Below the pieces are notes generated by a model that searched no databases, was not told the origin of the DNA, and saw only the letters and a program-made list of their open reading frames with translations. Source: Rhizobium sp. Root708 (GTDB lineage: Bacteria > Pseudomonadota > Alphaproteobacteria > Rhizobiales > Rhizobiaceae). From it: DNA of 64,000 bases. Location: assembly GCF_001429725.1 (NCBI RefSeq), contig NZ_LMHV01000010.1:1-64000 (forward strand), in the 5' to 3' direction. Made by a program: the position numbers and the translations under genes. The stretch's first letter is position 1; every line of letters begins with the position of its first letter. Shown here one piece after another: positions 47,758 to 56,417 of the stretch.

Positions 47758-48150
47758 TCAGGCTTCGTCTTCGTCGCCGGTTACGCCGATGATGTCGCTC
47801 ATGTCATCGTCATCGTCATCTTCGTCGGCTTCGAGGAAGGTGTCGTCGTCGTCATCGCCTTCGATCTCTACGTCGTCATCGCCCATGTCAGGGATGTCGT
47901 CGCCGGATGCGCCTTCATCGGCATCCTCGAGCGAAACCATTTCGACTTCCGTGTTTTCGGTATCGACTTCCGTCACTTCTTCTTCGTCCTGAGCGGCTTC
48001 CGCTGCGGCTGCAGCCGAAGTTTCTTCGAAGAAGGACAAGGGATAGGACTTGCCGCTGTAAGGGGAAACGATCGGATCCCGGTTCAGGTCGTAGAACTTC
48101 TTGCCGGTTTCCGGATCGGTACGCTTCGTTCCAAGTTCAGCTTTCGCCAC
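47758..48150 (-). CDS. TIGR02300/FYDLN acidic protein
   Basis: A 130-residue protein. The N-terminal 40 residues carry the family block AELGTKRTDPETGKKFYDLN and IVSPYSGKSYPLSFF, and the rest is a very acidic Asp/Glu-rich disordered tail ending GDEDEA. I choose the GTG at 48150 because family homology begins there and GAGG precedes it; the frame extends to 48189. The family is nearly restricted to alphaproteobacteria and has no known function. It could chaperone or bind basic proteins. Confidence 0.87.
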   Translation of the reverse strand: MAKAELGTKRTDPETGKKFYDLNRDPIVSPYSGKSYPLSFFEETSAAAAAEAAQDEEEVTEVDTENTEVEMVSLEDADEGASGDDIPDMGDDDVEIEGDDDDDTFLEADEDDDDDDMSDIIGVTGDEDEA

Positions 48151-48378
48151 TGTAAGCCTCATGAGAATGGCCGAATCAAGATTCGGCAAATGCCGTGAAA
48201 ACCGGCGTTCTATTCGGAATTTATAAGCCGGTCCCCATAATCGTTGCAGCCCGGCATGTCAAAGCCAAACTTTATGTATCGCTGATGCGCGGCGCGGCCA
48301 TTTGTGATAGTGACCCGCCGATTGTTCATTTGCAGGGCGGGTCGGCGGGGTGCCGGCTGCCGGAATGGGTACGGGACG

Positions 48379-49020
48379 ATGTATCAGCCACCGCATTTTC
48401 GCGAAGAAGACCTTGATGTCCAGCATGCCCTGATCCGCGCTCATCCGCTGAGCCTGTTGATCACGGCGGGCGCCTCGGGCCTGATGGCCAACGCTGTTCC
48501 CGTTCATCTCGATCCCGCGGCATCCGAAAAGGGAACTTTGCGCCTCCATCTCGCCAAGGCCAATCCGCAATGGCGCGACATCGAGGCCGGCGTTGAGGTG
48601 CTTGCGGTGTTCCAGGGAGCCGATGCCTATATCACCCCATCCTGGTATCAGACGAAGCAGGAGACCGGGAAGGTCGTGCCGACCTGGAACTACGCGATCG
48701 TTCAGGCGCGCGGAAAGGGCCGTGTCATCGACGATCCGGCCTGGCTTCTGCAGCAGATCGATGCACTCACGACGCAGCAGGAGGAGCCGCGCGACAGGCC
48801 TTGGGCCGTCGGTGACGCTCCCGACGATTTCATTCGTGCGCAGATAAAGGGCATCATCGGCGTCGAGATCGACATTGCGGCGATCGAGGGGAAATGGAAG
48901 GTAAGCCAGAACCGACCGGTCGCCGATCGGCAGGGCGTTGCAACGGGCCTCGATCACGAAGCAGGCCAGGCCGATATGATCGATCTTGTCCGCCGCTATG
49001 GCGGACTGACGGAGAAATGA
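48379..49020 (+). CDS. PaiB-family FMN-binding protein
   Basis: A 213-residue member of the FMN-binding negative transcriptional regulator (PaiB) family with a split-barrel flavin fold. MYQPPHFREEDLDVQHALIR, PVHLDP, ITPSWYQTKQETGKVVPTWNY and IGVEIDI are typical. Despite the family name, no helix-turn-helix is evident, so flavin-linked enzyme function is possible. The start at 48379 follows the conserved N-terminus. It occupies the place where aroA commonly stands before cmk-rpsA in rhizobia. Confidence 0.88.
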   Translation: MYQPPHFREEDLDVQHALIRAHPLSLLITAGASGLMANAVPVHLDPAASEKGTLRLHLAKANPQWRDIEAGVEVLAVFQGADAYITPSWYQTKQETGKVVPTWNYAIVQARGKGRVIDDPAWLLQQIDALTTQQEEPRDRPWAVGDAPDDFIRAQIKGIIGVEIDIAAIEGKWKVSQNRPVADRQGVATGLDHEAGQADMIDLVRRYGGLTEK

Positions 49021-49028
49021 ACAGCTAG

Positions 49029-49676
49029 ATGAATTCCAGACACTTCACGATTGCCATCGACGGGCCGGCTGCGGCAGGCAAGGGAACGCTTTCACGCCTG
49101 ATAGCCGAGACCTACGGCTTCCATCACCTCGATACGGGCCTTACATACCGCGCGACGGCAAAGGCCCTGCTCGATGCCGGCAAGACGCTCGATGACGAGA
49201 TCGTGGCGGAAAAGATGGCCCGCGAGGTTGAATTGGCCGGGCTCGATCGCGACATACTCTCGCAACATGAGATCGGCGAGGCTGCCTCGAAGATCGCCGT
49301 GATGCCTTCCGTGCGCCGCGCACTGGTCGAGGCGCAGCGCCGGTTTTCGGAAAAGACGCCGGGAACCGTTCTCGACGGCCGCGACATCGGCACCGTCGTC
49401 TGCCCGCAGGCGCCGGTGAAGCTTTACGTAACAGCCAGTCCCGAAGTCAGGGCGAAGCGCCGTTACGACGAAATTATCAGCAAGAGCGCACCGGCCGATT
49501 TCGACGCAATTTTTGAAGATGTGAAGCGGCGCGACGAACGCGACATGGGACGGGCCGATAGCCCTTTGAAACCAGCGGAAGACGCGCACTTGCTTGATAC
49601 GTCGGAAATGAGTATAGAGGCCGCGTTTCAAGCTGCGAAATCGATCATCGATGCGGCTTTGAGCCGAAATAACTGA
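49029..49676 (+). CDS. cmk: Cytidylate kinase
   Basis: A 215-residue kinase phosphorylating CMP and dCMP. The P-loop [15 protein letters not shown] starts at residue 10; [11 protein letters not shown] and [13 protein letters not shown] are the nucleotide-binding motifs. It precedes rpsA, as in most proteobacteria. It begins 8 bases after the PaiB-like gene. Confidence 0.96.
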   Translation: MNSRHFTIAIDGPAAAGKGTLSRLIAETYGFHHLDTGLTYRATAKALLDAGKTLDDEIVAEKMAREVELAGLDRDILSQHEIGEAASKIAVMPSVRRALVEAQRRFSEKTPGTVLDGRDIGTVVCPQAPVKLYVTASPEVRAKRRYDEIISKSAPADFDAIFEDVKRRDERDMGRADSPLKPAEDAHLLDTSEMSIEAAFQAAKSIIDAALSRNN

Positions 49677-49844
49677 ATTCGAGCGATTTGCCCGGGCCAT
49701 GCCTGGGTCGCTTTTGAAGACTAAGCCTGAAATTCCGTCCAAGCGCCGGATTGCTTCCCGATGAGGAAGCGGACTGGGTTCAGGCCCGTTCAACACGAAC
49801 CAACCGGCGCATACATATCCGGATTCGGATATGCAGGAGATTTC

Positions 49845-51545
49845 ATGTCAGTAGCTACTCCCTCTCGCGAAGATTTCGCGGCCCTTCTGGAAGAGTCCTT
49901 TGCCAAGCACGACCTGGCCGAAGGCTACGTCACCAAGGGCATCGTAACGGCAATCGAGAAGGACTCCGCCGTTGTCGACGTCGGCCTCAAGGTCGAAGGT
50001 CGCATTCTGCTGAAGGAATTCGGCGCCAAGGCCAAGGACGGCACGCTCAAGGTCGGCGACGAAGTCGAAGTTTACGTTGAGCGCATCGAAAACGCGCTCG
50101 GCGAAGCTGTTCTGTCGCGCGAAAAGGCTCGCCGCGAAGAGAGCTGGGTCAAGCTCGAAGCCAAGTTCGAAGCTGGTGAGCGCGTTGAAGGCGTTATCTT
50201 CAACCAGGTCAAGGGCGGCTTCACGGTTGACCTCGACGGTGCCATCGCCTTCCTGCCGCGTTCGCAGGTCGACATCCGTCCGATCCGCGACGTCACTCCG
50301 CTGATGCACAACCCGCAGCCCTTCGAAATCCTCAAGATGGACAAGCGTCGCGGCAACATCGTCGTATCGCGTCGTACGGTTCTGGAAGAATCCCGTGCCG
50401 AGCAGCGTTCTGAAATCGTTCAGAACCTCGAAGAAGGCCAGGTTGTTGACGGCGTCGTCAAGAACATCACCGATTACGGTGCGTTCGTTGACCTCGGCGG
50501 CATCGACGGCCTGCTGCACGTCACCGACATGGCATGGCGCCGTGTGAACCATCCGTCGGAAATCCTGAACATCGGCCAGCAGGTCAAGGTTCAGATCATC
50601 CGCATCAACCAGGAAACCCACCGTATCTCGCTCGGCATGAAGCAGCTCGAGTCTGATCCTTGGGATGGCATCCAGGCCAAGTATCCGGAAGGCAAGAAGA
50701 TTTCCGGTACCGTCACGAACATCACCGACTACGGTGCGTTCGTCGAGCTGGAGCCGGGCATCGAAGGCCTGATCCACATTTCGGAAATGTCCTGGACCAA
50801 GAAGAACGTACACCCCGGCAAGATCCTGTCCACAACGCAGGAAGTCGAAGTCGTCGTTCTCGAAGTCGATCCGTCCAAGCGTCGTATTTCGCTCGGCCTC
50901 AAGCAGACGCTGGAAAATCCGTGGGCGGCATTCGCTCGCAACCATCCGGCCGGCACTGAAGTCGAAGGCGAAGTCAAGAACAAGACCGAGTTCGGCCTGT
51001 TCATCGGCCTCGACGGCGATGTCGACGGCATGGTTCACCTGTCGGATCTCGACTGGAACCGTCCGGGCGAACAGGTCATCGAAGAGTTCAACAAGGGCGA
51101 CGTCGTCAAGGCTGTCGTTCTCGATGTTGACGTCGAAAAGGAACGCATCTCGCTCGGCATCAAGCAGCTCGGCAAGGATGCAGTCGGCGACGCCGCTGCC
51201 TCTGGCGACCTGCGCAAGAATGCAGTCGTTTCCTGCGAAATCACCGCAGTCAACGATGGCGGCATCGAAGTGAAGCTCGTCGAACACGAAGACATCACCT
51301 CGTTCATCCGCCGTGCTGACCTCGCACGCGACCGCGACGATCAGCGTCCTGAGCGTTTCTCGGTTGGCCAGGTTGTTGACGCTCGCGTTACCAACTTCTC
51401 CAAGAAGGACCGTAAGATCATGCTGTCCATCAAGGCTCTGGAAATCGCAGAAGAGAAGGAAGCTGTTGCTCAGTTCGGGTCGTCCGACTCTGGCGCTTCG
51501 CTCGGCGACATCCTCGGCGCGGCTCTGAAGAACCGCGGCGAATAA
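49845..51545 (+). CDS. rpsA: 30S ribosomal protein S1
   Basis: A 566-residue S1 with six S1 (OB-fold) repeats. Repeat signatures include KGIVTAIEKDSAVVDVG, GVVKNITDYGAFVDLGGIDG, GTVTNITDYGAFVELEPGIEG and GEVKNKTEFGLFIGLDGD. It unfolds structured mRNAs on the 30S subunit. ATG 49845 has AGGAG upstream; the frame opens at 49761. It is followed by a very strong terminator. Confidence 0.98.
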   Translation: MSVATPSREDFAALLEESFAKHDLAEGYVTKGIVTAIEKDSAVVDVGLKVEGRILLKEFGAKAKDGTLKVGDEVEVYVERIENALGEAVLSREKARREESWVKLEAKFEAGERVEGVIFNQVKGGFTVDLDGAIAFLPRSQVDIRPIRDVTPLMHNPQPFEILKMDKRRGNIVVSRRTVLEESRAEQRSEIVQNLEEGQVVDGVVKNITDYGAFVDLGGIDGLLHVTDMAWRRVNHPSEILNIGQQVKVQIIRINQETHRISLGMKQLESDPWDGIQAKYPEGKKISGTVTNITDYGAFVELEPGIEGLIHISEMSWTKKNVHPGKILSTTQEVEVVVLEVDPSKRRISLGLKQTLENPWAAFARNHPAGTEVEGEVKNKTEFGLFIGLDGDVDGMVHLSDLDWNRPGEQVIEEFNKGDVVKAVVLDVDVEKERISLGIKQLGKDAVGDAAASGDLRKNAVVSCEITAVNDGGIEVKLVEHEDITSFIRRADLARDRDDQRPERFSVGQVVDARVTNFSKKDRKIMLSIKALEIAEEKEAVAQFGSSDSGASLGDILGAALKNRGE

Positions 51546-51572
51546 TCGTCAGCCTCAGGCTTGAAGAATGAA

Positions 51573-51602
51573 GAAACCCGCCGGAGCGATCCGGCGGGTT
51601 TC
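51573..51602 (+). terminator. Strong terminator after rpsA
   Basis: A 13-bp perfect stem GAAACCCGCCGGA / TCCGGCGGGTTTC encloses the GNRA loop GCGA and is followed by TTTTGTTTT. The A-rich 5' flank would also permit function toward the convergent 513-residue gene. Confidence 0.95.
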
Positions 51603-51630
51603 TTTTGTTTTGGACAGATGCGAGAGGCGA

Positions 51631-53172
51631 CTATTCCCAACCCGCCATTCGCCGATAGAGCGCATAGGCTTCCTCGGTCTGCTGCGGCATGGCGAGCCCC
51701 GGCGCTGCAAGGAGCGGCACACTGCTGGAAGCAGCCTTTTCGTCCACGCCCGCCTGTTGCGAACTTTCCGCCATCACTACGGCCTCCGGCTCGGAACGGT
51801 CTTCATCATCAGGCGCTTCCTCTTCGTCCTCGGAAGGCATGCCGCCGTCGTGATCTTCGCGATTCATCGAGTGGGAACCGCCGTCTTCGATCTCGTCCTT
51901 GGCGAAATCGTAGGCGCGAGGCGCATATGGAATGCCCTCGACAATTCTCATCAGAATTGGCGCATAGGCTGCCTCGACGGCATCCGGAACGTCATGCTGC
52001 TCAACTTGCTCCTGCGCCTGGCGAGCAGCGGCGTCCGTCATGGCCGCAGCCTGTTGCGGATTGACCAGCGTCGACTGGCGAGCGGCACCCTGTGCCAGCG
52101 TTTGAACCGGCAGCTCCATCGGATTATCGGGTAGATCCGCGGCAAGAGCATCGCCTGCGAACACATCGATCTCAACCGGCGAGCCATCCGCAGCATCAAG
52201 CAGCGTCTCGGTTTCCTGATCACGTATTATCGCGACGATCAGGTCGGTGGTTTCCTCGGTGATCGATGCGGGAATGCCGGGCCATATTTTGGGAACGACT
52301 GGGTCGGCCTTGATGCCTGTACGGCTGGCATCGATATCCGGTGCCGCGATAACAACGTCCTCAACGGTGCTGCCCGGTATGCTCGTTTCCGCTTCGGTGG
52401 GGGCTGCAGTCGGAGCCTGTTCATCGTCGGAGAGATCGACAATCGTTTCCTGTTGAACGACGGCGACGTCCTCCGCTTCCACGATAACGGTCGATTGTTG
52501 CGGAGGGGGTGTGGCCTGGTGGGGCTGCTCCGCCTCGGATGGCGGTAGGGCCGTCACGGCTGCGGCCGTCGGGGCCGATGGCTCTGCCTCGTTCGGAGAG
52601 ACGTTGGAGAGCGTCTCCCGCTGAAGATTGATTTCGGGTTTCTGCTCTTGCCGCAGGGGCGATGCATCGTTCTGTCGATACGAACGGACGACAGCACCGG
52701 TGGCGAGGTCGCGATCCTTGTATCGCATGCTCTCCAGATAGGCGGTTATACGTGCGGCTTCCGGTCCGGCCGGATTTTTGAGCGCTTCCGCCAGCAGCCG
52801 AAGAGGCACGGCATGGCCTTGCGCCGCCAGCTGGCGCTCCAACTGTTCGATCTTTGCCGGCGGCAGCTTTTGAATTGCGGAGGCAAGACGGGAGGCGAAG
52901 GCGAGATCTGTTTCATCTTCACCGCGCGGCTGCGAGAGCGCGTCGCCTGCGGCCTTGAGAACATCGAGAAGCGCTTCCACCATCCGGGCGCGCACGGCCA
53001 GCAGCAATATGTTGAGCTTGCCTGCGATGGCCGAGTTCAGGTCGGAGCTCTGTACCTGATGGACCGGGGGAACGGCATCCACGACGCGGATCGTGCCATT
53101 GGCGGCGATGGCCACGGGCTGGCTCTGGGATGAAAAGCTTGCATTTGACGCTGCACGAACCGGAGTCAACAT
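51631..53172 (-). CDS. Low-complexity protein of unknown function, 513 residues
   Basis: I do not recognise this gene's family. Residues 45-170 are predicted helical (LNILLLAVRARMVEALLDVLK, LPPAKIEQLERQLAAQG), rich in Leu/Ala/Arg. Residues 185-440 are dominated by Ala, Pro, Glu, Gln, Thr and Val and look disordered. A conserved-looking C-terminal tail (EEAYALYRRMAGWE) follows an acidic run. There is no signal peptide and no clear transmembrane segment. It stands between rpsA and RNase D on the minus strand, with a T-rich ATG context (ATGTTGACTCCG). Low-complexity scaffold or secreted-effector-like roles are guesses. Confidence 0.78.
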   Translation of the reverse strand: MLTPVRAASNASFSSQSQPVAIAANGTIRVVDAVPPVHQVQSSDLNSAIAGKLNILLLAVRARMVEALLDVLKAAGDALSQPRGEDETDLAFASRLASAIQKLPPAKIEQLERQLAAQGHAVPLRLLAEALKNPAGPEAARITAYLESMRYKDRDLATGAVVRSYRQNDASPLRQEQKPEINLQRETLSNVSPNEAEPSAPTAAAVTALPPSEAEQPHQATPPPQQSTVIVEAEDVAVVQQETIVDLSDDEQAPTAAPTEAETSIPGSTVEDVVIAAPDIDASRTGIKADPVVPKIWPGIPASITEETTDLIVAIIRDQETETLLDAADGSPVEIDVFAGDALAADLPDNPMELPVQTLAQGAARQSTLVNPQQAAAMTDAAARQAQEQVEQHDVPDAVEAAYAPILMRIVEGIPYAPRAYDFAKDEIEDGGSHSMNREDHDGGMPSEDEEEAPDDEDRSEPEAVVMAESSQQAGVDEKAASSSVPLLAAPGLAMPQQTEEAYALYRRMAGWE

Positions 53173-53398
53173 GGCATGCTCCTCTTTCGTAAAGTGCGAT
53201 GAAAGCAGGTTACAGGACAGCCGCGCTCATCCGGCTCTCTGCATTCAATGGCAGCTCCTCCTGCCTGCCTGACGCCTGCATCGCGCCAACGGATGCATAA
53301 AAATTAATAAGCATCCTAGCGAAACGACGTTAAGAAAACATTAATGGCCGACACACGGGCAACCGTGGCCGGCTTGGCTGCAGCGGCATCGCGGTTTC

Positions 53399-54025
53399 TT
53401 AGCTATGTGCGAAGATGTCGGTTTCTTCCCAGCCGAGCAGATCGAGCTTGGCGCGTGTCGGGAGAAACTCGAAGCAGGCAGTGGCGTGGTCCATGCGACC
53501 GTCGCGCAGCAGGCGCTCTGTCAGCTTGCCGCGCAGGGCATGCAGATGCAGCACGTCGGAGGCGGCATATTCCAGCTGCGCCTGTGACAGCGTCGCTGCT
53601 GCCCAGTCGGACGACTGCTGCGCCTTGGAAATGTCGACCTCAAGCATTTCCTTGAGATTGTCCTTCAGGCCATGCCGGTCGGTGTAGGTCCGGCAGAGGC
53701 GCGAGGCGATCTTGGTGCAGAAGACGGGCTGTGCCGTGACGCCGAACGTGTGAAACAGAACCGCAATATCGAAGCGGCCGTAGTGGAAGATCTTCTGGCG
53801 CGCGGGATCGGCGAGCATGGCGACGAGATTGGGCGCGTCCTTCTGGCCGGCGGCAATGCGGATGACATCCGCCGAACCGTCGCCACAGGAGAGTTGCACG
53901 ACGCAAAGCCTGTCGCGGCGCGGCACCAGGCCGAGCGTTTCGGTGTCGATGGCGATGGCTCCGGTGTAGCGCGCGGCATCCGCCGCGGAGATATCACCTT
54001 CATGGTAACGTATGGTGGCTGCCAT
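53399..54025 (-). CDS. rnd: RNase D-like DEDDy exonuclease (short form)
   Basis: A 208-residue 3'-5' exoribonuclease with the DEDDy residues in IDTETLGL, FHYGRFDIAVL and YAASDVLHLHAL. It lacks the C-terminal HRDC domains of E. coli RNase D (375 residues), so it is the short alphaproteobacterial type. Likely roles are tRNA 3'-end trimming and short RNA turnover. It is separated from the unknown gene by 226 bases with no recognisable element. Confidence 0.92.
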   Translation of the reverse strand: MAATIRYHEGDISAADAARYTGAIAIDTETLGLVPRRDRLCVVQLSCGDGSADVIRIAAGQKDAPNLVAMLADPARQKIFHYGRFDIAVLFHTFGVTAQPVFCTKIASRLCRTYTDRHGLKDNLKEMLEVDISKAQQSSDWAAATLSQAQLEYAASDVLHLHALRGKLTERLLRDGRMDHATACFEFLPTRAKLDLLGWEETDIFAHS

Positions 54026-54099
54026 CGATTTCGTCTCTCACTCAAACTGCGACGTCTGGCGCTATATCGTAAAGGCGGCGCGGACGATACCGCCAAGGC

Positions 54100-54906
54100 T
54101 CAGAATGTCGGCGGCGTATTGATCCAGATGAGGATGGTTTCGCCGTCGTGACGGTTGCGCCAGGAATGGTAACGGCGGCTTTCGAAGTAAAGCGAGTCGC
54201 CCGGTCCAAGGTCGAAGAACTGGTCCGAATCGAGCACCAGTTCGAGCCGACCGGAGAGAACGTGCATGAACTCCTCGCCTTCATGTCGATAGGCGCCTTC
54301 GCTTGCAGCACCCGGCGCGAGCACGAAACGGTGGCAATCCATCATCGTGCGCCCCTCGGCCAGAAGCTGGACAGTGACGCCGGGCGTCGTTTCCGGCCAT
54401 GTCCGCCAGGCACCGGCGCGAACGACTTCGGCCACGTCGTCACGCTCCTCCCCGGAGAGGCGGGAAACGGTGGTGTCGTAATATTCGGCGAGGTCGTGCA
54501 GCGTCTTGAAACTCACGCCCTGCGAAGTTCGTTCGAGCGTCGACAGGGTCGAGGTAGCAATGCCGACATCACCGGCAACCTGATCGAGCGTTTTTCCAGC
54601 CCCATGACGCAGGCTGCGCAGACGCCGGCCGAGATCCGAGGTATCGGCTGGATCCGAATTTTCCGACGGCTCTTCACTTTCCAGCGCCTCGCGAATGGCG
54701 GCGGGATTGAGCCCGCGCTCGGTTCGATACCAGGCTATTTTCTTTATGCGGGCAACATCGTCCGCGCTGTATTGCCGGTGTCCCGTTTCCGATCGATCGG
54801 GAACGACGAGCCCCTGGCTCTCCCAAAGGCGGAGCGTTGATGCGGAAACGCCCGCCGATTTTGCCGCCTCCGCCACCTTATAGCGCACGGGCGTCCCATT
54901 GTTCAT
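54100..54906 (-). CDS. Fused MerR-XRE-cupin transcriptional regulator, probably of gabTD
   Basis: A 268-residue regulator with three modules. A MerR-type winged helix-turn-helix covers about 8-75 (KVAEAAKSAGVSASTLRLWESQGLV, GHRQYSADDVARIKKI). An XRE helix-turn-helix covers about 91-150 (LGRRLRSLRHGAGKTLDQVAG, IATSTLSTLERT). A cupin covers about 170-265 (EEFMHVLSGRLELVLD, GDSLYFESRRYHSWRN). Two different DNA-binding families in one chain is unusual. It diverges from gabT with two related dyads in the 200-base spacer, so control of the GABA genes with the cupin as sensor is likely. Confidence 0.9.
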   Translation of the reverse strand: MNNGTPVRYKVAEAAKSAGVSASTLRLWESQGLVVPDRSETGHRQYSADDVARIKKIAWYRTERGLNPAAIREALESEEPSENSDPADTSDLGRRLRSLRHGAGKTLDQVAGDVGIATSTLSTLERTSQGVSFKTLHDLAEYYDTTVSRLSGEERDDVAEVVRAGAWRTWPETTPGVTVQLLAEGRTMMDCHRFVLAPGAASEGAYRHEGEEFMHVLSGRLELVLDSDQFFDLGPGDSLYFESRRYHSWRNRHDGETILIWINTPPTF

Positions 54907-55017
54907 AAGCCAAAAATTCCTGGTTCGTTCGTCATCACGGGTCGTTCCCGACCTTCTTTACGCAAGCCGACCATCGCTGAAAACGACGGCCGATTGAAGC
55001 GGAAAATGCCGCTTGCT

Positions 55018-55040
55018 TTCTTGCAGGAAAAATGTAGGAT
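55018..55040. promoter_or_regulatory. Degenerate dyad 1 upstream of gabT
   Basis: TTCTTGCA (55018-55025) and TGTAGGAT (55033-55040) around a 7-base A-rich spacer match the form of dyad 2, with two changes in the right half and one in the left. It is 33 bp from dyad 2 start to start, about three helical turns, so both could be bound on one face. Confidence 0.5.
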
Positions 55041-55050
55041 TTTTGTACGT

Positions 55051-55073
55051 ATCTTGCAGGATTTATGCAAGAT
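55051..55073. promoter_or_regulatory. Perfect dyad 2 upstream of gabT
   Basis: ATCTTGCA (55051-55058) and TGCAAGAT (55066-55073) are exact inverted 8-mers around a 7-base spacer. A possible promoter TTGTAC (55043-55048)-N19-CAAGAT (55068-55073) encloses it. The long 19-base spacer around a dyad is the layout MerR-family activators use. The link to the adjacent regulator is inferred from position. Confidence 0.6.
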
Positions 55074-55107
55074 AGTTTCAATCAATCCAGAGCGCAGGAA
55101 CGCACCG

Positions 55108-56385
55108 ATGACCGCGACCACCCTCACAGACCGGAAGAACGCCGCCATTTCCCGTGGCGTTGGCATGACCACGCAGATCTATGCCGATCGCGCAGAGAAT
55201 GCCGAGATCTGGGACAAGGAAGGTCGCCGCTATATCGACTTCGCGGCAGGCATCGCTGTTCTCAACACCGGCCATCGCCACCCGCGCGTCATCGCTGCCG
55301 TCAAGGAACAGCTGGATCGCTTCACCCACACCTGCCATCAGGTCGTCCCCTACGAAAACTACGTGCACCTCGCCGAGCGCCTGAATGAGCTGACGCCCGG
55401 CAATTTCGAGAAGAAGACGATCTTCGTCACGACGGGTGCCGAGGCGGTTGAGAACGCCGTGAAAATCGCTCGTGCCGCGACTGGTCGCTCGGCCGTCATC
55501 GCTTTCGGCGGCGGCTTCCACGGCCGCACCTTCATGGGCATGGCGCTGACAGGCAAGGTGGTGCCCTACAAGGTCGGCTTCGGCGCGATGCCGGGCGATG
55601 TCTTCCACGTGCCGTTCCCGGTGGAGCTTCATGGCGTCACGCCGGATCAGTCGCTGGCCGCGCTGAAGAAGCTGTTCGCCGCCGATGTCGATCCGCAGCG
55701 CGTCGCCGCCATCATCATCGAGCCGGTCCAGGGCGAGGGCGGTTTCTACTCGGTGCCGGTCTCGTTCATGAAGGCGCTGCGCGAGCTCTGCGACCAGCAC
55801 GGCATCCTGCTCATCGCCGATGAAGTCCAGACCGGTTTTGCCCGCACAGGCAAGCTGTTCGCGATGGATCACCATGAGGTCGCTCCCGACCTGATGACGA
55901 TGGCCAAGAGCCTTGCTGGCGGCTTCCCGCTCGCAGCCGTCACCGGCCGCGCGGAAATCATGGATGCGCCGGGACCAGGCGGTCTTGGCGGTACTTACGG
56001 TGGCAACCCGCTTGGCATCGCGGCCGCCCACGCTGTTCTTGATGTCATCAAGGACGAAGATCTCTGCGACCGCGCCAACCAGCTTGGCAGCCGGCTCAAG
56101 CAGCGCCTCGAATCGCTCCGCGAGAAGGCGCCCGAAATCGTCGACATCCGTGGCCCGGGCTTCATGAACGCCGTCGAGTTCCACGACAAGACGACGAAGC
56201 TTCCGAGCGCCGAATTCGCCAACAAGGTGCGCCTGATCGCACTGGAAAAGGGCCTGATCCTTCTGACCTGCGGCGTCCACGGAAACGTCATCCGCTTTCT
56301 CGCGCCGATCACCATTCAGGACAATGTCTTCGGCGAAGCGCTCGATATTCTGGAAGCCTCGATCCTCGAAGCAAGCGGCAAGTGA
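55108..56385 (+). CDS. gabT: 4-aminobutyrate aminotransferase
   Basis: A 425-residue class III PLP aminotransferase that converts GABA and 2-oxoglutarate to succinic semialdehyde and glutamate. The PLP lysine is K267 in TMAKSLAGGFPLAAV. The GAEAVENAVKIARAATGR and IIIEPVQGEGGFYSVP motifs are typical GabT. ATG 55108 with AGGA upstream begins the protein; the open frame extends into the operator region. gabD follows after 32 bases. Confidence 0.96.
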   Translation: MTATTLTDRKNAAISRGVGMTTQIYADRAENAEIWDKEGRRYIDFAAGIAVLNTGHRHPRVIAAVKEQLDRFTHTCHQVVPYENYVHLAERLNELTPGNFEKKTIFVTTGAEAVENAVKIARAATGRSAVIAFGGGFHGRTFMGMALTGKVVPYKVGFGAMPGDVFHVPFPVELHGVTPDQSLAALKKLFAADVDPQRVAAIIIEPVQGEGGFYSVPVSFMKALRELCDQHGILLIADEVQTGFARTGKLFAMDHHEVAPDLMTMAKSLAGGFPLAAVTGRAEIMDAPGPGGLGGTYGGNPLGIAAAHAVLDVIKDEDLCDRANQLGSRLKQRLESLREKAPEIVDIRGPGFMNAVEFHDKTTKLPSAEFANKVRLIALEKGLILLTCGVHGNVIRFLAPITIQDNVFGEALDILEASILEASGK

Positions 56386-56417
56386 GGCGTTAGCTTTTTT
56401 GCCTGGAGTTACATGAC

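Noticed and set aside
49848..51287. 479-codon minus-strand open frame opposite rpsA
   Set aside because: Antisense to the S1 repeats; the apparent internal repeats are the S1 repeats read backwards.
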